Positions 37,585 to 46,900 of a stretch of 64,000 bases of DNA are shown in pieces. The notes beneath the pieces were generated by a model that saw only the letters and a program-made list of their open reading frames with translations, was not told where the DNA came from and made no database searches. Every line of letters starts with the position of its first letter. Positions within the stretch are counted from its first letter, which is position 1. The stretch lies in contig CAVYGM010000026.1 of assembly GCA_963768025.1 (NCBI GenBank), positions 248,001 to 312,000 on the forward strand, written 5' to 3'. Position numbers and translations under genes: made by a program. Origin of the DNA: CAVYGM01 sp963768025 (GTDB lineage: Bacteria; Bacteroidota; Bacteroidia; Cytophagales; Spirosomataceae).

Positions 37585-38220
37585 GATCAGCCTGGTTTTG
37601 GTTTCTATCTACTATTACGTAGCTCAGCCTGAATAAGTTGCGTGGTAGTATAATGAATTCGTTCAACTGGTCACAAGGGGCGCAGTATGATAGGAATTAT
37701 CATCAAACACACCCATGCTGGGCTTCTGTTGAAAAATCCACGTCCGCTTCAACCGTCTAGCGAATCAAACCTGGGGAGTAGGAAGCCCCAAAACGATTGG
37801 CCATGCAATAGTCGTACAATAGCAACCAGCCAGGATTTTGGGGGTCTTTCATTACGGATGGCCTTTCTTTCTCCGGTTTTGACCCAAAATTTCTCGATCT
37901 TATGAAACAGAAAATACGTACCCTGCCGTTCCAGATGGTACCGTCTAGTACAGGATAGGGCGGGGCGAACGAAACTTTTGCTGAGGTGAAAGTTTTCCAT
38001 CCGCTGGTTTTCCTGTACCAAAGCCAGCTTTCCTTCCTACCCGCATCCTTGTACGAAGATGACTAAACTGGGGCATACTCACCTGTTTTTTCTTTAACAA
38101 ACCATTCATGTACCCATATATTCCAGGCCAACGCCCCTGACTCACTCCTGACATCCTCCATAAGGGGAAAGGCTCCCTCCTCTTATTTAAGTTCCAGAAT
38201 GATATTTTCCAAATTTGGAC
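37585..38220. other. gene-poor region, no supported gene
   Basis: 636 bp. Short overlapping frames on both strands (for example 37749-38021 and 37945-38154, minus) do not resemble known proteins. It could hold remnants of an older gene, but no family is recognisable. Confidence 0.4.
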
Positions 38221-39876
38221 TTAAAGGGGTAAATCATCATTAAACCATTTTGCGGTTAGCCAATTTGGTGATGATTTTACTATTTTTATTTTGGATTCAT
38301 TCAGAAATTGATATTCTCGATTCGAGGAATTATAAATGCCAATATAATAATCTCCTTTTGTGAGCCAGCTTTTGTAGATATTTAATTTAAAATTATCAGA
38401 ATATACTCTCCCGGTTTGAATAAATTCAATAAAGGAATGTCTTTCATTATTTAAAGGTAGATAAAACTCGTAATCGTTCGAAATTGCATACATATAATTT
38501 TGAGAGCCTGAGGTATTATCCTTATATTTTATACTTATTTCGTCGTCGCTATTATTCAATTGTATGCTTTTGTTCAGTAGTAAAGGCTGATTTTTTGGGA
38601 ATGGCTCGAATTCGCTTGCTAATGTCTCAATTGGTGGATGCCAGGCTCCTAGTTTTCTCAGATTATTCAACCTGGTAGCGTATGTTTCGGTCCGGATAGT
38701 ATTGGGGTAGCTCATGATAACTTGAAGCTCAGCCAGCAGAGTTTGTCTGTGTTTTTGAATTTCAGGTATATACCACCATCCAGTAAGGAAACAATAAAAA
38801 ATTGCGGAAGCAATCATCAACAGTTGCACTTTAAAATACCGTTTATCATGTATGTAAATTCGATGCAAACTGATATAGGTCAGTATTAATGAGATAGTTG
38901 AAATTATTTTATATCTATTTTCTGTATAGGCATCACGACCTAAATTGATAATGAGAGCAGAGGCAGCAATGTACAGGAAGCATCCCAGCAAAAATAAGGA
39001 AAGGGTATCCAAAGATATTTTTTGAAGTATTTTTTTTAGAATTGGAAGGATAATTGTTGCGCTTGTTATGATGCCAATGATAACAGCGAAAACGTTTGAT
39101 CCGTTTTCCTTAAAGTCTATCCATCCGCCCAACAACCCGAATGTACCAAGAATGTCATTAATGTACTTTACTATGGAAAATGTGCTACTAAGTAAACTAC
39201 CGCTTCTCTCGTAGTTGATTAAAAAAATTATATAGCTTACCAATCCGCCAGCAATATAAATCATTACCCATTTCCATTGTGATTTTATGATATATAGAAT
39301 CCAAAAAACAATCCAAATGGAAAGACCTCCTCCGCTAGAAAATGTAACAAAAAAAGCTAGTATCAGGGAGATGAATTTTTGAATTGATGACTCTTTTGTC
39401 CCAAACCAAATGCTTGCAATCCCGACGCATGCAACTGACAGGTTTTGGAGGGAACTTTCAGCCCAGAAAATATTTCCATGATGCTGAAAATGAAAAGTTA
39501 TGAAAATAAGAGGAATAAGAGAAAGAATACTTTTGCTGTAAGATAGTACAGCCTTGCTCATGATTGTAAATAGCAAAACCAGATTCAAAGAACTTATTAA
39601 TATCAAATATTTAAGGTTGATTTCTTCGAATAAGTGATAGCTTATGATCATGATTAATCTTGAAAATGCTATCCTATGCTCATTATGTTGCCTAAATATG
39701 AAGTGAATAATTCTTCCAAAGTCAGTAGTATTGATGTAAAAATAGGTAAAATCTAAAACACCTGCATAGTCATCAATAAAAGGTATATTTTCTGAGTAAA
39801 TAAAAATTATAAAATAGTAATAAATAATATAGAAAAAAGGTATGGAAATTAAAGAATAATAAACTATTTTTTTCAT
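38221..39876 (-). CDS. GT-C-like polytopic membrane protein
   Basis: A 551-residue protein with about eleven transmembrane helices, clearly AT-rich compared with the flanking genes. The first periplasmic loop carries ENIPFIDDYAGVLDF (an Asp-Asp motif typical of GT-C glycosyltransferases), followed by RQHNEHRIAFSRLIMI. A later motif is NLGRDAYTENRYKI. A soluble C-terminal domain of about 120 residues follows the last helix. It likely transfers a sugar from a lipid carrier, or modifies a surface polymer. No glycan cluster surrounds it, and composition suggests acquisition by transfer. Confidence 0.65.
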   Translation of the reverse strand: MKKIVYYSLISIPFFYIIYYYFIIFIYSENIPFIDDYAGVLDFTYFYINTTDFGRIIHFIFRQHNEHRIAFSRLIMIISYHLFEEINLKYLILISSLNLVLLFTIMSKAVLSYSKSILSLIPLIFITFHFQHHGNIFWAESSLQNLSVACVGIASIWFGTKESSIQKFISLILAFFVTFSSGGGLSIWIVFWILYIIKSQWKWVMIYIAGGLVSYIIFLINYERSGSLLSSTFSIVKYINDILGTFGLLGGWIDFKENGSNVFAVIIGIITSATIILPILKKILQKISLDTLSLFLLGCFLYIAASALIINLGRDAYTENRYKIISTISLILTYISLHRIYIHDKRYFKVQLLMIASAIFYCFLTGWWYIPEIQKHRQTLLAELQVIMSYPNTIRTETYATRLNNLRKLGAWHPPIETLASEFEPFPKNQPLLLNKSIQLNNSDDEISIKYKDNTSGSQNYMYAISNDYEFYLPLNNERHSFIEFIQTGRVYSDNFKLNIYKSWLTKGDYYIGIYNSSNREYQFLNESKIKIVKSSPNWLTAKWFNDDLPL

Positions 39877-40681
39877 TACTAATACGAAAATTTAGACTTA
39901 TTTTGAATGTAAAATTTTGGATATTGTTTGTTTAATTTGATTGAATGTATGGCTTTTATATGGAACCAACCGCTCGTGAATATTGACAAATATGGGTCGA
40001 ATATTTTTTAAAGTCAGGATATTACATAGGTATTCCTACTAGGTAAGGCCGTTAAAATTACCAAATTTTTTCATTCGCGGAGTCAATATTCTGAATTTAG
40101 AGCCAGAGAAGGCTGTAGCGTAAACCTCAAAGAGGGCTGTTTGAAGTAAGTATCTCAATTGGCGCAGCGCTGTTTATCGGCACATTGGTGGGGGTAGGTG
40201 ATGTCGTTGAAAAATGAGGTATTATAGTTTTATTTTATCCTATCCTGCAAGTATCTGATTCCCATAGTACTGGTAGGCAGACCTTGATGTGCCAGTATAG
40301 AGTTATTGTTTTCTGCTTTGCTTGAATCGCTGGTCGAAACTTACAGGTGAATTTGAAATGCCGGTAATCTTCCTGACGTCGGGGTGATGGGGATTGATCA
40401 GGTAGTTGAATTCGGGAGGAGCGATGCTAATTGGTACATTCAGTACGGCCGCTGATACAAACAATTTTCACTTCATTACCCATTCCAGGACCTCTGGATT
40501 TGCCTTGCTTGATCCCTACTTTTAGATATGTAACCTATTTTGCTGATTGCTCGGGGAAGCAGGTTCCCAATTACCTCTTGAAATGGGAACAAATCCTCAC
40601 CAAGTATTTCTTTTTATAATAAATTCTGACAAAAAGAAATACTTATTGTAAATCTTATAGACGAACTGGCTGACCCCTACC
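39877..40681. other. gene-poor AT-rich region
   Basis: About 800 bp with no supported gene. A 62-codon frame at 40431-40619 (plus) has no recognisable feature. This is the right side of the low-GC accessory stretch. Confidence 0.4.
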
Positions 40682-40711
40682 AAAAAAAGGCGACCCACGG
40701 GGCCGCCTTTT
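40682..40711 (-). terminator. rho-independent terminator of sucC
   Basis: Stem AAAAGGCGACCC / GGGCCGCCTTTT with a single mismatch and a three-base loop; on the minus strand it is followed by seven T residues, 22 bp after the sucC stop. Confidence 0.75.
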
Positions 40712-40732
40712 CAACTACAAACTATTTATTAT

Positions 40733-41956
40733 CTAAGCACCAAATTCGGCAAGAACCTCCTCTACGCGCTCAGCGGCTTCCTTGAACTCGATGGCCGAGT
40801 ACACTTTCAGACCCGACTCGTTGATGATACGAGCGCCTTCTTCGGCGTTGGTACCCTGCAAACGCACGATGATCGGAACGGGGATTTCGCCGATAGCTTT
40901 GTAGGCTTCTACTACCCCGGCGGCTACGCGGTCGCAACGAACGATACCGCCGAAGATGTTGATCAGGATGGCTTTTACGTTGGGGTCTTTCAGGATAATC
41001 CGGAAACCGGCTTCAACCGTTTTGGCGTTCGCTCCACCCCCTACGTCGAGGAAGTTGGCGGGCTCACCACCCGACAGCTTGATGATGTCCATCGTAGCCA
41101 TCGCCAGACCGGCACCGTTCACCATACAGCCGACGTTGCCGTCGAGCTTTACGTAGTTAAGGTTGTTGGCTCCTGCTTCTACTTCCAAAGGATCTTCTTC
41201 GCTGATGTCGCGCATTTCAGCCAGTTCGGGGTGGCGGAACAGCGCGTTGTCGTCGATGTCAACCTTAGCATCCACGGCCAGGATTTTATTGTCGGAGGTT
41301 TTGAGAACGGGGTTGATCTCGAACATGGACGCGTCGCTATCCACATACGCCAGGTACAGCTTACCAATAAACTTCACCATTTCCTTAAAGGCTTCGCCTT
41401 CCAGTCCCAAAGCAAAAGCTACCTTGCGGGCCTGAAAACCCTGCAAACCAACGGTGGGGTCGATCCACTCCTTGATGATTTTGTCGGGAGTATGCTCGGC
41501 TACTTCCTCAATGTCCATTCCTCCCTCGGTGCTAGCCATGATCACGTTGCAATTTTTGGCGCGATCAAGTAGGATGGAAAGGTAGTACTCCTTAGGCTCG
41601 CTGGGTCCGGGATAGTACACGTCCTGGGCAATGAGCACCTTGTTTACCTGCTTACCGTCGGGGCCGGTCTGATGCGTCACCAGCACTTTACCGAGTAGGT
41701 TTTTGGAGATGGTCCGCACGTCCTCCATGGACTTGGCCAGGGCTACACCCCGCTGCTCGCTGCCCACCACCTTACCTTTGCCGCGCCCACCGGCGTGGAT
41801 CTGGGATTTTACCACGTACCACTTGGTACCGGTCTGTTCGCTGAGGTTACGCGCTACTTCTACCGCCTTGTCGGGGGTGTCGGCTACGACCCCTTCCTGA
41901 ATACGTACCCCGTATTTTTTCAGAATGCTTTTGCCTTGGTATTCGTGAATATTCAT
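40733..41956 (-). CDS. sucC: succinyl-CoA synthetase (ADP-forming) subunit beta
   Basis: A 407-residue ATP-grasp enzyme, near the usual length for SucC (about 390-405). Landmarks include the N-terminal MNIHEYQGKSILKKYGV, the nucleotide-binding KSQIHAGGRGKGKVVG, the metal/active-site segment LFEINPV-like FEINPVLKTSDNKIL, and the CoA-ligase C-terminal LDVGGGANAKTVEAGFRIIL and NIFGGIVRCDRVAAGV. It forms succinate and ATP from succinyl-CoA in the TCA cycle together with SucD, which is not in this window. A dedicated terminator follows. Confidence 0.97.
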   Translation of the reverse strand: MNIHEYQGKSILKKYGVRIQEGVVADTPDKAVEVARNLSEQTGTKWYVVKSQIHAGGRGKGKVVGSEQRGVALAKSMEDVRTISKNLLGKVLVTHQTGPDGKQVNKVLIAQDVYYPGPSEPKEYYLSILLDRAKNCNVIMASTEGGMDIEEVAEHTPDKIIKEWIDPTVGLQGFQARKVAFALGLEGEAFKEMVKFIGKLYLAYVDSDASMFEINPVLKTSDNKILAVDAKVDIDDNALFRHPELAEMRDISEEDPLEVEAGANNLNYVKLDGNVGCMVNGAGLAMATMDIIKLSGGEPANFLDVGGGANAKTVEAGFRIILKDPNVKAILINIFGGIVRCDRVAAGVVEAYKAIGEIPVPIIVRLQGTNAEEGARIINESGLKVYSAIEFKEAAERVEEVLAEFGA

Positions 41957-42099
41957 GAGTAATTGTAGTAAATTGGTATTTTCACGGCAAATTAATCAAT
42001 AATTCAAAACGACGGATAGTTTTGCTGTGTTTTATACGTTTACAGGTGTAAGTTCACCTGGCACTATCCCAGCCTGCCTATTTTTTATATCTTCAAAGA

Positions 42100-42762
42100 A
42101 TGACATTACTTACCGCACAAGGCATAAAGCGTAATTACGGCACATTACAGGTACTCAAAGGCATTGATCTGGAAATCAAATCGGGAGAAATAGTAGCCAT
42201 TGTGGGTGCTTCAGGTGCTGGTAAAAGTACCCTCTTGCACATCATAGGTACCCTCGACCGTCCGGACATCGGGAAAGTCAGGATTCAGGATACGGATATT
42301 TCCGGACTGAGTGACAAGGCACTGGCGCAGTTCCGAAACGAGCGGATTGGGTTTGTTTTTCAATTCCATAATCTGCTGGCCGAATTTACGGCCCTCGAAA
42401 ATGTATGTATGCCGGGGTTTATTGGCTCTCAGAAAAGTGAATCCGAAATCCGGGCAAGAGGAAAAGAGTTGCTCGAAATGCTGGGCCTCAAAGACCGGAT
42501 GGACCACCTGCCTTCCCAGCTTTCTGGCGGTGAACAGCAGCGCGTGGCCGTAGCTCGCGCCTTGCTCAACCGTCCGGCGGTAGTGCTGGCCGACGAACCC
42601 AGCGGCAACCTTGACTCCCGAAACGCGGAGGACTTGCACCGGTTGTTTTTCAAACTCCGCGATGATCTGGGTCAGACCTTCGTGATTGTGACCCACAACG
42701 AGCACCTGGCCGAAATGGCCGACCGCCGGTTGCTGATGCAGGATGGGTTAATGGTAGGGTAG
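42100..42762 (+). CDS. lolD: LolD-type ABC transporter ATP-binding protein
   Basis: A 220-residue ATPase of the LolD/MacB class. It has Walker A GASGAGKST, the Q-loop FVFQFHNLLAEFTALENV (typical of LolD), the ABC signature LSGGEQQRVAVARAL, Walker B VVLADEPSGNLD and the switch His in VTHNEHLAEMAD. In Gram-negatives LolD with LolC/E releases lipoproteins from the inner membrane. The permease genes are not adjacent, so the symbol is by similarity. A copy of the dispersed repeat follows 9 bp after the stop. Confidence 0.88.
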   Translation: MTLLTAQGIKRNYGTLQVLKGIDLEIKSGEIVAIVGASGAGKSTLLHIIGTLDRPDIGKVRIQDTDISGLSDKALAQFRNERIGFVFQFHNLLAEFTALENVCMPGFIGSQKSESEIRARGKELLEMLGLKDRMDHLPSQLSGGEQQRVAVARALLNRPAVVLADEPSGNLDSRNAEDLHRLFFKLRDDLGQTFVIVTHNEHLAEMADRRLLMQDGLMVG

Positions 42763-42771
42763 GAGTAATCT

Positions 42772-42827
42772 CACCTCATCCTAAATCCTTCTGCTTCGGC
42801 AGTCCGATCCTGGTAGGAGAAGGACTT
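42772..42827 (+). repeat. dispersed 55-bp intergenic repeat, copy 2
   Basis: Begins CACCTCATCCTAAATCCTTC and ends GGAGAAGGACTT, matching the minus-strand reading of 5399-5453 at both ends with divergence in the middle. It lies directly after a gene end, as does the first copy. Confidence 0.65.
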
Positions 42828-42984
42828 ACACTTTATTGGAGTGGGAGGCGCTTCTCCTGAGCAATCGGTCTTTCCTGACAGAAGAATGACTTCTTTTATA
42901 GGAATAATGGGTGTTAAGGAATAGTACTTATAGACTATTCAGAAGTATTTAGTCAGGAAACTTTGACTACATATTCCCTGCCTT

Positions 42985-43683
42985 ATGAAACCCATTGTCC
43001 AAATCTCCCTGGATTTAACCAATATTGACGAAGCCCTCGAAACGGCCGCTATGGCTCTCCGGGCCGGGGTTGACTGGCTAGAAGCCGGTACTCCGCTCAT
43101 CCTGGCCGAAGGGCTTCATGGGGTACGCAAACTCCGCGAGGCGTTTCCAGGTATCCCCATCGTGGCCGACCTTAAAACGATGGATGGGGGCTACCTGGAA
43201 GCCGAAATGATGGCTAAAGCCGGTGCAACGCACGTGGTGGTGATGGCCCGCGCCCACGCCGAAACAATCAAGGTAGTGGTGCAGGCCGGGCGCGACTACG
43301 GGGTGCAGGTGATGGGTGATAACCTGGGCTGCCCGGATATGGTGGAGGGTGCCAAATGGCTCGAAGACCTGGGCTGTGATTTTGTAATCCACCACATCGG
43401 TTACGATGAGCGACGCGGCATTGCCGCTCAGGGACACCGAATGCCCAGTCCGCTGGATCAGCTACGGGAGGTGGTACAAGCCGTAAAAGTACCCGTGCAG
43501 GCCGTCGGGGGCCTTACCCTCGAACAGGCCATTCGCTGCCCCGAGTACGGTGCCCCGCTCGTGGTGCTGGGTGCTCCCCTCACTATTGATGCCGACTCCT
43601 TTAAAACCGCTGGGGGCGATCTGGAAAGCTCGCTCCGGATGATTTGCGAGAAAATCCACGCATATGGGGAGGTGGCGTTTTGA
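42985..43683 (+). CDS. HUMPS-type decarboxylase/synthase (3-keto-L-gulonate-6-P decarboxylase or hexulose-6-P synthase-like)
   Basis: A 232-residue OMP-decarboxylase-superfamily barrel. The active-site DxKxxD is in IVADLKTMDGGYLEAEMM, and further family motifs are VDWLEAGTPLI and MGDNLGCPDMVEGAKWL, with a late phosphate-binding VQAVGGLTLEQAI. Members decarboxylate 3-keto-L-gulonate 6-phosphate or condense formaldehyde with ribulose 5-phosphate. The neighbours (two dehydrogenases and an isomerase/epimerase-like barrel) favour sugar-acid catabolism. Confidence 0.85.
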   Translation: MKPIVQISLDLTNIDEALETAAMALRAGVDWLEAGTPLILAEGLHGVRKLREAFPGIPIVADLKTMDGGYLEAEMMAKAGATHVVVMARAHAETIKVVVQAGRDYGVQVMGDNLGCPDMVEGAKWLEDLGCDFVIHHIGYDERRGIAAQGHRMPSPLDQLREVVQAVKVPVQAVGGLTLEQAIRCPEYGAPLVVLGAPLTIDADSFKTAGGDLESSLRMICEKIHAYGEVAF

Positions 43684-43866
43684 TGGTTTGAGTACTTATT
43701 ATCAGTTAGTAACCGCAAAGGCCGGTACGCCGGAGTGGCGATAGACGCTAAGATTCAAATGACTCAAAATTAGTTCTTCGTGTCTTAGCGGTTAAAATAT
43801 AGTCGATTCTGCCTGACTACTTAAATGCCTCCCTACAATTAAGTTTATTAATCCTAAAACCAACCC

Positions 43867-44892
43867 ATGAAATCTCCCGCTGTTGTCAACTTCGCACCCG
43901 AACCGGGTAGCGTGGAAATACGTGAAATTGAAAAACCCACTATCGCCGAAGATGAGGTACTCCTCGAAGTAGCCAATGTAGGCGTATGCGGTAGCGACCT
44001 GCACCAGTGGACCGCCGACCACAGCTGGGCGGTCAATTATCCGGTGGTGCTGGGGCATGAATTTGGGGGACATATTGCCGAGTTAGGTAGTAGGGTGATC
44101 GGCTGGCGAGAGGGAGACAGAGTGGTGAGTGAAACAGCGGCAGTCATTGACCCCAATAGCCCCCTATCGCGGCAGGGACTGTACAATCTGGACCCAACCC
44201 GCAAGGGCTTTGGCTACGGAGTGAACGGCGCCATGACCCGCTACGTGAAAGTACCGGCTCGTTGCCTGCACCGGGTACCGGATGCCCTGCCTTTTGAACA
44301 AGCCTGCCTCACGGAGCCCTGTTCGGTGGCTTATAATGCCGTGGTGGTTAACTCCAAAATAAGGCCGGGCGACAGAGTCGTAGTGTTGGGGCCGGGTACC
44401 ATCGGGATTCTGTGTGCCGCCATGGCCCGACTTTGCGGCGCCGAGGTGGCCGTGGTAGGGCTGGAAGCCGACCGGGGACGCCTGAAAATAGCCCGGCAGT
44501 ACGGTTGCGAAACTATCGTGGGCGATGCCACTGAGTGGGCACTCAAAGCCGATGGACTGGGCGTAGATGCGGTCATTGACGCTGCCGGAGCGAGTATTAC
44601 GTTGCAGGTAGCGCTTCGATTGGTACGCCCCAATGGCCACATCACGAAAGTAGGATGGGGGCCGCAACCGCTCAATTTCTCATTGGACATGCTCGTTCAA
44701 AAAAACGTAACCTTGCAGGGAAGTTTTAGCCATAACTGGCCCATTTGGGAAAAGGTACTCTCGCTGCTTACCTCAGGCCAGTTGGATGTAAAGCCCATTA
44801 TCGGTGGGGTGTGGCCCGTAACCGAATGGCGGCAGGCTTTTGAAGAAATGCACAGCGGGCGAGTAGTCAAGAGTATTCTAAAACCCGTCTGA
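43867..44892 (+). CDS. zinc-type MDR alcohol/polyol dehydrogenase lacking the structural-zinc lobe
   Basis: A 341-residue medium-chain dehydrogenase. Catalytic-zinc residues are present in NVGVCGSDLHQW (Cys) and VVLGHEFGGHIAELG (His-Glu). The Rossmann motif is VVVLGPGTIGILCAAMARL. The four-Cys structural-zinc loop expected around residue 90-110 is absent; that region reads ETAAVIDPNSPLSRQGLYN. It should oxidise a sugar or polyol secondary alcohol with NAD+. The next gene starts 2 bp after its stop. Confidence 0.9.
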   Translation: MKSPAVVNFAPEPGSVEIREIEKPTIAEDEVLLEVANVGVCGSDLHQWTADHSWAVNYPVVLGHEFGGHIAELGSRVIGWREGDRVVSETAAVIDPNSPLSRQGLYNLDPTRKGFGYGVNGAMTRYVKVPARCLHRVPDALPFEQACLTEPCSVAYNAVVVNSKIRPGDRVVVLGPGTIGILCAAMARLCGAEVAVVGLEADRGRLKIARQYGCETIVGDATEWALKADGLGVDAVIDAAGASITLQVALRLVRPNGHITKVGWGPQPLNFSLDMLVQKNVTLQGSFSHNWPIWEKVLSLLTSGQLDVKPIIGGVWPVTEWRQAFEEMHSGRVVKSILKPV

Positions 44893-44894
44893 CC

Positions 44895-45680
44895 ATGCGC
44901 CTAGCCGATAAGGTTATTCTGATAACCGGAAGTTGCACGGGGATTGGTAAGGCTATGGCCAAACAATGCGTGGCCGAGGGGGCCAGGGTAGTCATCAATG
45001 GTTTGGAAGAGGAGCTGGGCCGGGAGTTGATTGATGAACTTGGGACCTCCAGTGCCACTAGTCTGATACAGGACATAACGCTTCCCGATACCCCCCGTCG
45101 CCTGATAGAGGTAGCCATCGGTACCTTTGGCCGGTTGGATGCCGTCATTAACAACGCGGCGCTGATCCTTTCGTCCGATGTCCAAACTACGGACGTAGAC
45201 TTACTCCACCGGATGCTGGCTGTCAATACTATCGCTCCGTTTTCGATCATCAAGGAGGCTTTGCCCTACCTGAGTAAATCCCGGGGTTCGGTATTGAACA
45301 TCGGCTCGGTCAATGCCTGGTGCGGCGAGCCGAACCTACTGGCGTATAGCGTGTCCAAAGGGGCGCTTATGACCCTCACCCGCAACCTGGGCGATAGTCT
45401 GTTCAGAACCTATGGCGTACGGGTCAATCAGGTCAATCCGGGCTGGGTACTTACCGAAAAGGAGATAGTAAACAAAAGAGAGCAAGGCTTGAAGGAAAAC
45501 TGGTACCAGGATCTGCCCTCGGTTTTTGCTCCGGCCGGGCGGTTGCTCGATCCCAGGGAAATTGCCTCAGCCGCAATCTATCTGCTCTCGGACGAGTGCG
45601 GCCCCGTGAGCGGACAGGTACTTGATCTGGATCAATATCCTTTTATGGGAAGAAATCTTCCAAAAGACATAATTCGGTGA
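44895..45680 (+). CDS. SDR-family oxidoreductase
   Basis: A 261-residue short-chain dehydrogenase with the cofactor motif LITGSCTGIGKAMAKQC (TGxxxGIG), NNAA at DAVINNAALILSS, catalytic Ser in SVLNIGSVNAW and YxxxK in LAYSVSKGALMTL. A few features differ from the commonest SDRs, for example an insertion KREQGLKENWYQDL before the C-terminal LDPREIASAAIYLLSDECGP. It is translationally close to the MDR dehydrogenase, so the two likely act on consecutive intermediates. Confidence 0.92.
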   Translation: MRLADKVILITGSCTGIGKAMAKQCVAEGARVVINGLEEELGRELIDELGTSSATSLIQDITLPDTPRRLIEVAIGTFGRLDAVINNAALILSSDVQTTDVDLLHRMLAVNTIAPFSIIKEALPYLSKSRGSVLNIGSVNAWCGEPNLLAYSVSKGALMTLTRNLGDSLFRTYGVRVNQVNPGWVLTEKEIVNKREQGLKENWYQDLPSVFAPAGRLLDPREIASAAIYLLSDECGPVSGQVLDLDQYPFMGRNLPKDIIR

Positions 45681-45749
45681 ATTGAAAGAAAATAGGGTCA
45701 AAAGTTTGCCTTAAACTTTTACATACCAGTTAGTCGTGGACGTACTTTC

Positions 45750-45801
45750 ATTCACTCATTCACTCATTCACTCATTCACTCATTCACTCATTCACTCATT
45801 C
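45750..45801. repeat. perfect tandem octamer repeat ATTCACTC, 6.5 copies
   Basis: Six exact ATTCACTC copies plus ATTC directly upstream of the isomerase-like gene. The unit length is not a multiple of three. The same motif is degenerate elsewhere (5.3, 21.1, 22.2 kb). Confidence 0.85.
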
Positions 45802-45805
45802 AAAA

Positions 45806-46708
45806 TTGAAAAACCTCGCCGTTTTTCCCAAAGCCTTCATGCAGGAACTCTGCAAAACGGGTACCATGTCGGTTTCCGAATGGATCGAACTAGCAGTAAA
45901 ACTAGATGTCGACGGGCTCGAATGGTACGCCGGGTTTCTGGAAATGGCCGATAGAGGCCAACTGGGCTAAATTCAGAAGACAGGTGGAAAGCCACGGCAA
46001 GACGATTCCCATGCTGTGTTGTTCTCCGGATTTTACTCATCCTGATCCTGATTTTCGGAAAAGAGAAATTGATAAACAGATACGGCTGGATCGACATGAT
46101 TCATGCATTGGGGGGTACCTATTGCCGGGTACTATCCGGGCAACGCCGCCCGGAGCTTTCCATGGAGGAGGGGGTAGCCCTGGCGGCTGAGTGCATCGAG
46201 GCCTGCCTGCCCTACGCGCAGGACCGGGGCATCACGCTGATTCTGGAAAATCACTACAAGGATGATTTTTGGGAATATCCCGGAGTTTGCCCAGAAAATG
46301 GATGTCTTCTGCCAGCTGGTAGACCGGATACGACGCACCCCAATTTTGGCGTAAACTACGATCCCAGCAATACCTTTCTGGCCGGAGAAGATCCGCTGGA
46401 ACTACTCTATCGCGTGTCGCACCGGGTCGTGACCATGCACGCCAGCGACCGCTACCTGATTGAGGGTACTATCGAGGACTTGCGCAAGGAAGAAGGCGGG
46501 GCCGTCGGCTACGCCAAACGCCTACGCCACGGAGAAATCGGCAAAGGACTGAACGACTATGATGCCATCTTTTACCGAATTGAAGCGGGTCGGTTTCAAC
46601 GGCTGGATCAGTATCGAGGACGGCGTGGATGGCATGGAGCAGCTGGAACGAAGCGTGGCTTTCCTGCGAAAAAAAATGGCCGAATACTGGCCGGAGGGTA
46701 GGTGTTGA
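45806..46708 (+). pseudogene. sugar phosphate isomerase/epimerase-like TIM barrel, several frameshifts
   Basis: Pieced together, the protein is about 300 residues: LKNLAVFPKAFMQELCKTGT, WIELAVKLDVDGLEWYAGF, RRQVESHGKTIPMLCCSPDF, IDMIHALGGTYCRVLSGQRR, GITLILENHYKDDFWEYP, HPNFGVNYDPSNTFLAGEDP, VVTMHASDRYLIEG, and GFNGWISIEDGVDGMEQLER. The ENH, NYDPSN, HASD and SIEDG segments match metal-site positions of UlaE/hydroxypyruvate-isomerase-like barrels. At least five frame changes are needed. A TTG at 45806 is the first plausible start in frame. It is probably the last gene of the sugar-acid cluster and is followed by a terminator. Confidence 0.75.
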
Positions 46709-46722
46709 GTTTTTCTAGACCT

Positions 46723-46759
46723 AAAAAAGGTACCCCAACAGAAGCTAGGGTACCTTTTT
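46723..46759 (+). terminator. rho-independent terminator after the sugar cluster
   Basis: Perfect stem AAAAAGGTACCC / GGGTACCTTTTT with a twelve-base loop, about 15 bp after the end of the isomerase-like gene. Confidence 0.8.
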
Positions 46760-46900
46760 ACTTTCAAATATGTGTAGTCTCAATTGCCACAGGCTTCAGC
46801 CTGGGGACATGAAGGCATCTTTTCTCAAATCACCAGGCTAAGTCTGAGGCAATCAATTTTTTAAACAATATTCACTCAATCACAATCCACTCACTCAAAA

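Noticed and set aside
37749..38154. Two overlapping minus-strand frames possibly derived from a transposase or regulator
   Set aside because: No transposase, DDE or helix-turn-helix motif could be found, and no terminal inverted repeats flank the segment.
40431..40619. 62-codon plus-strand frame before sucC
   Set aside because: No recognisable features and it stands alone in a non-coding stretch.
45750..45801. CRISPR array
   Set aside because: The repeats are contiguous octamers with no spacers.
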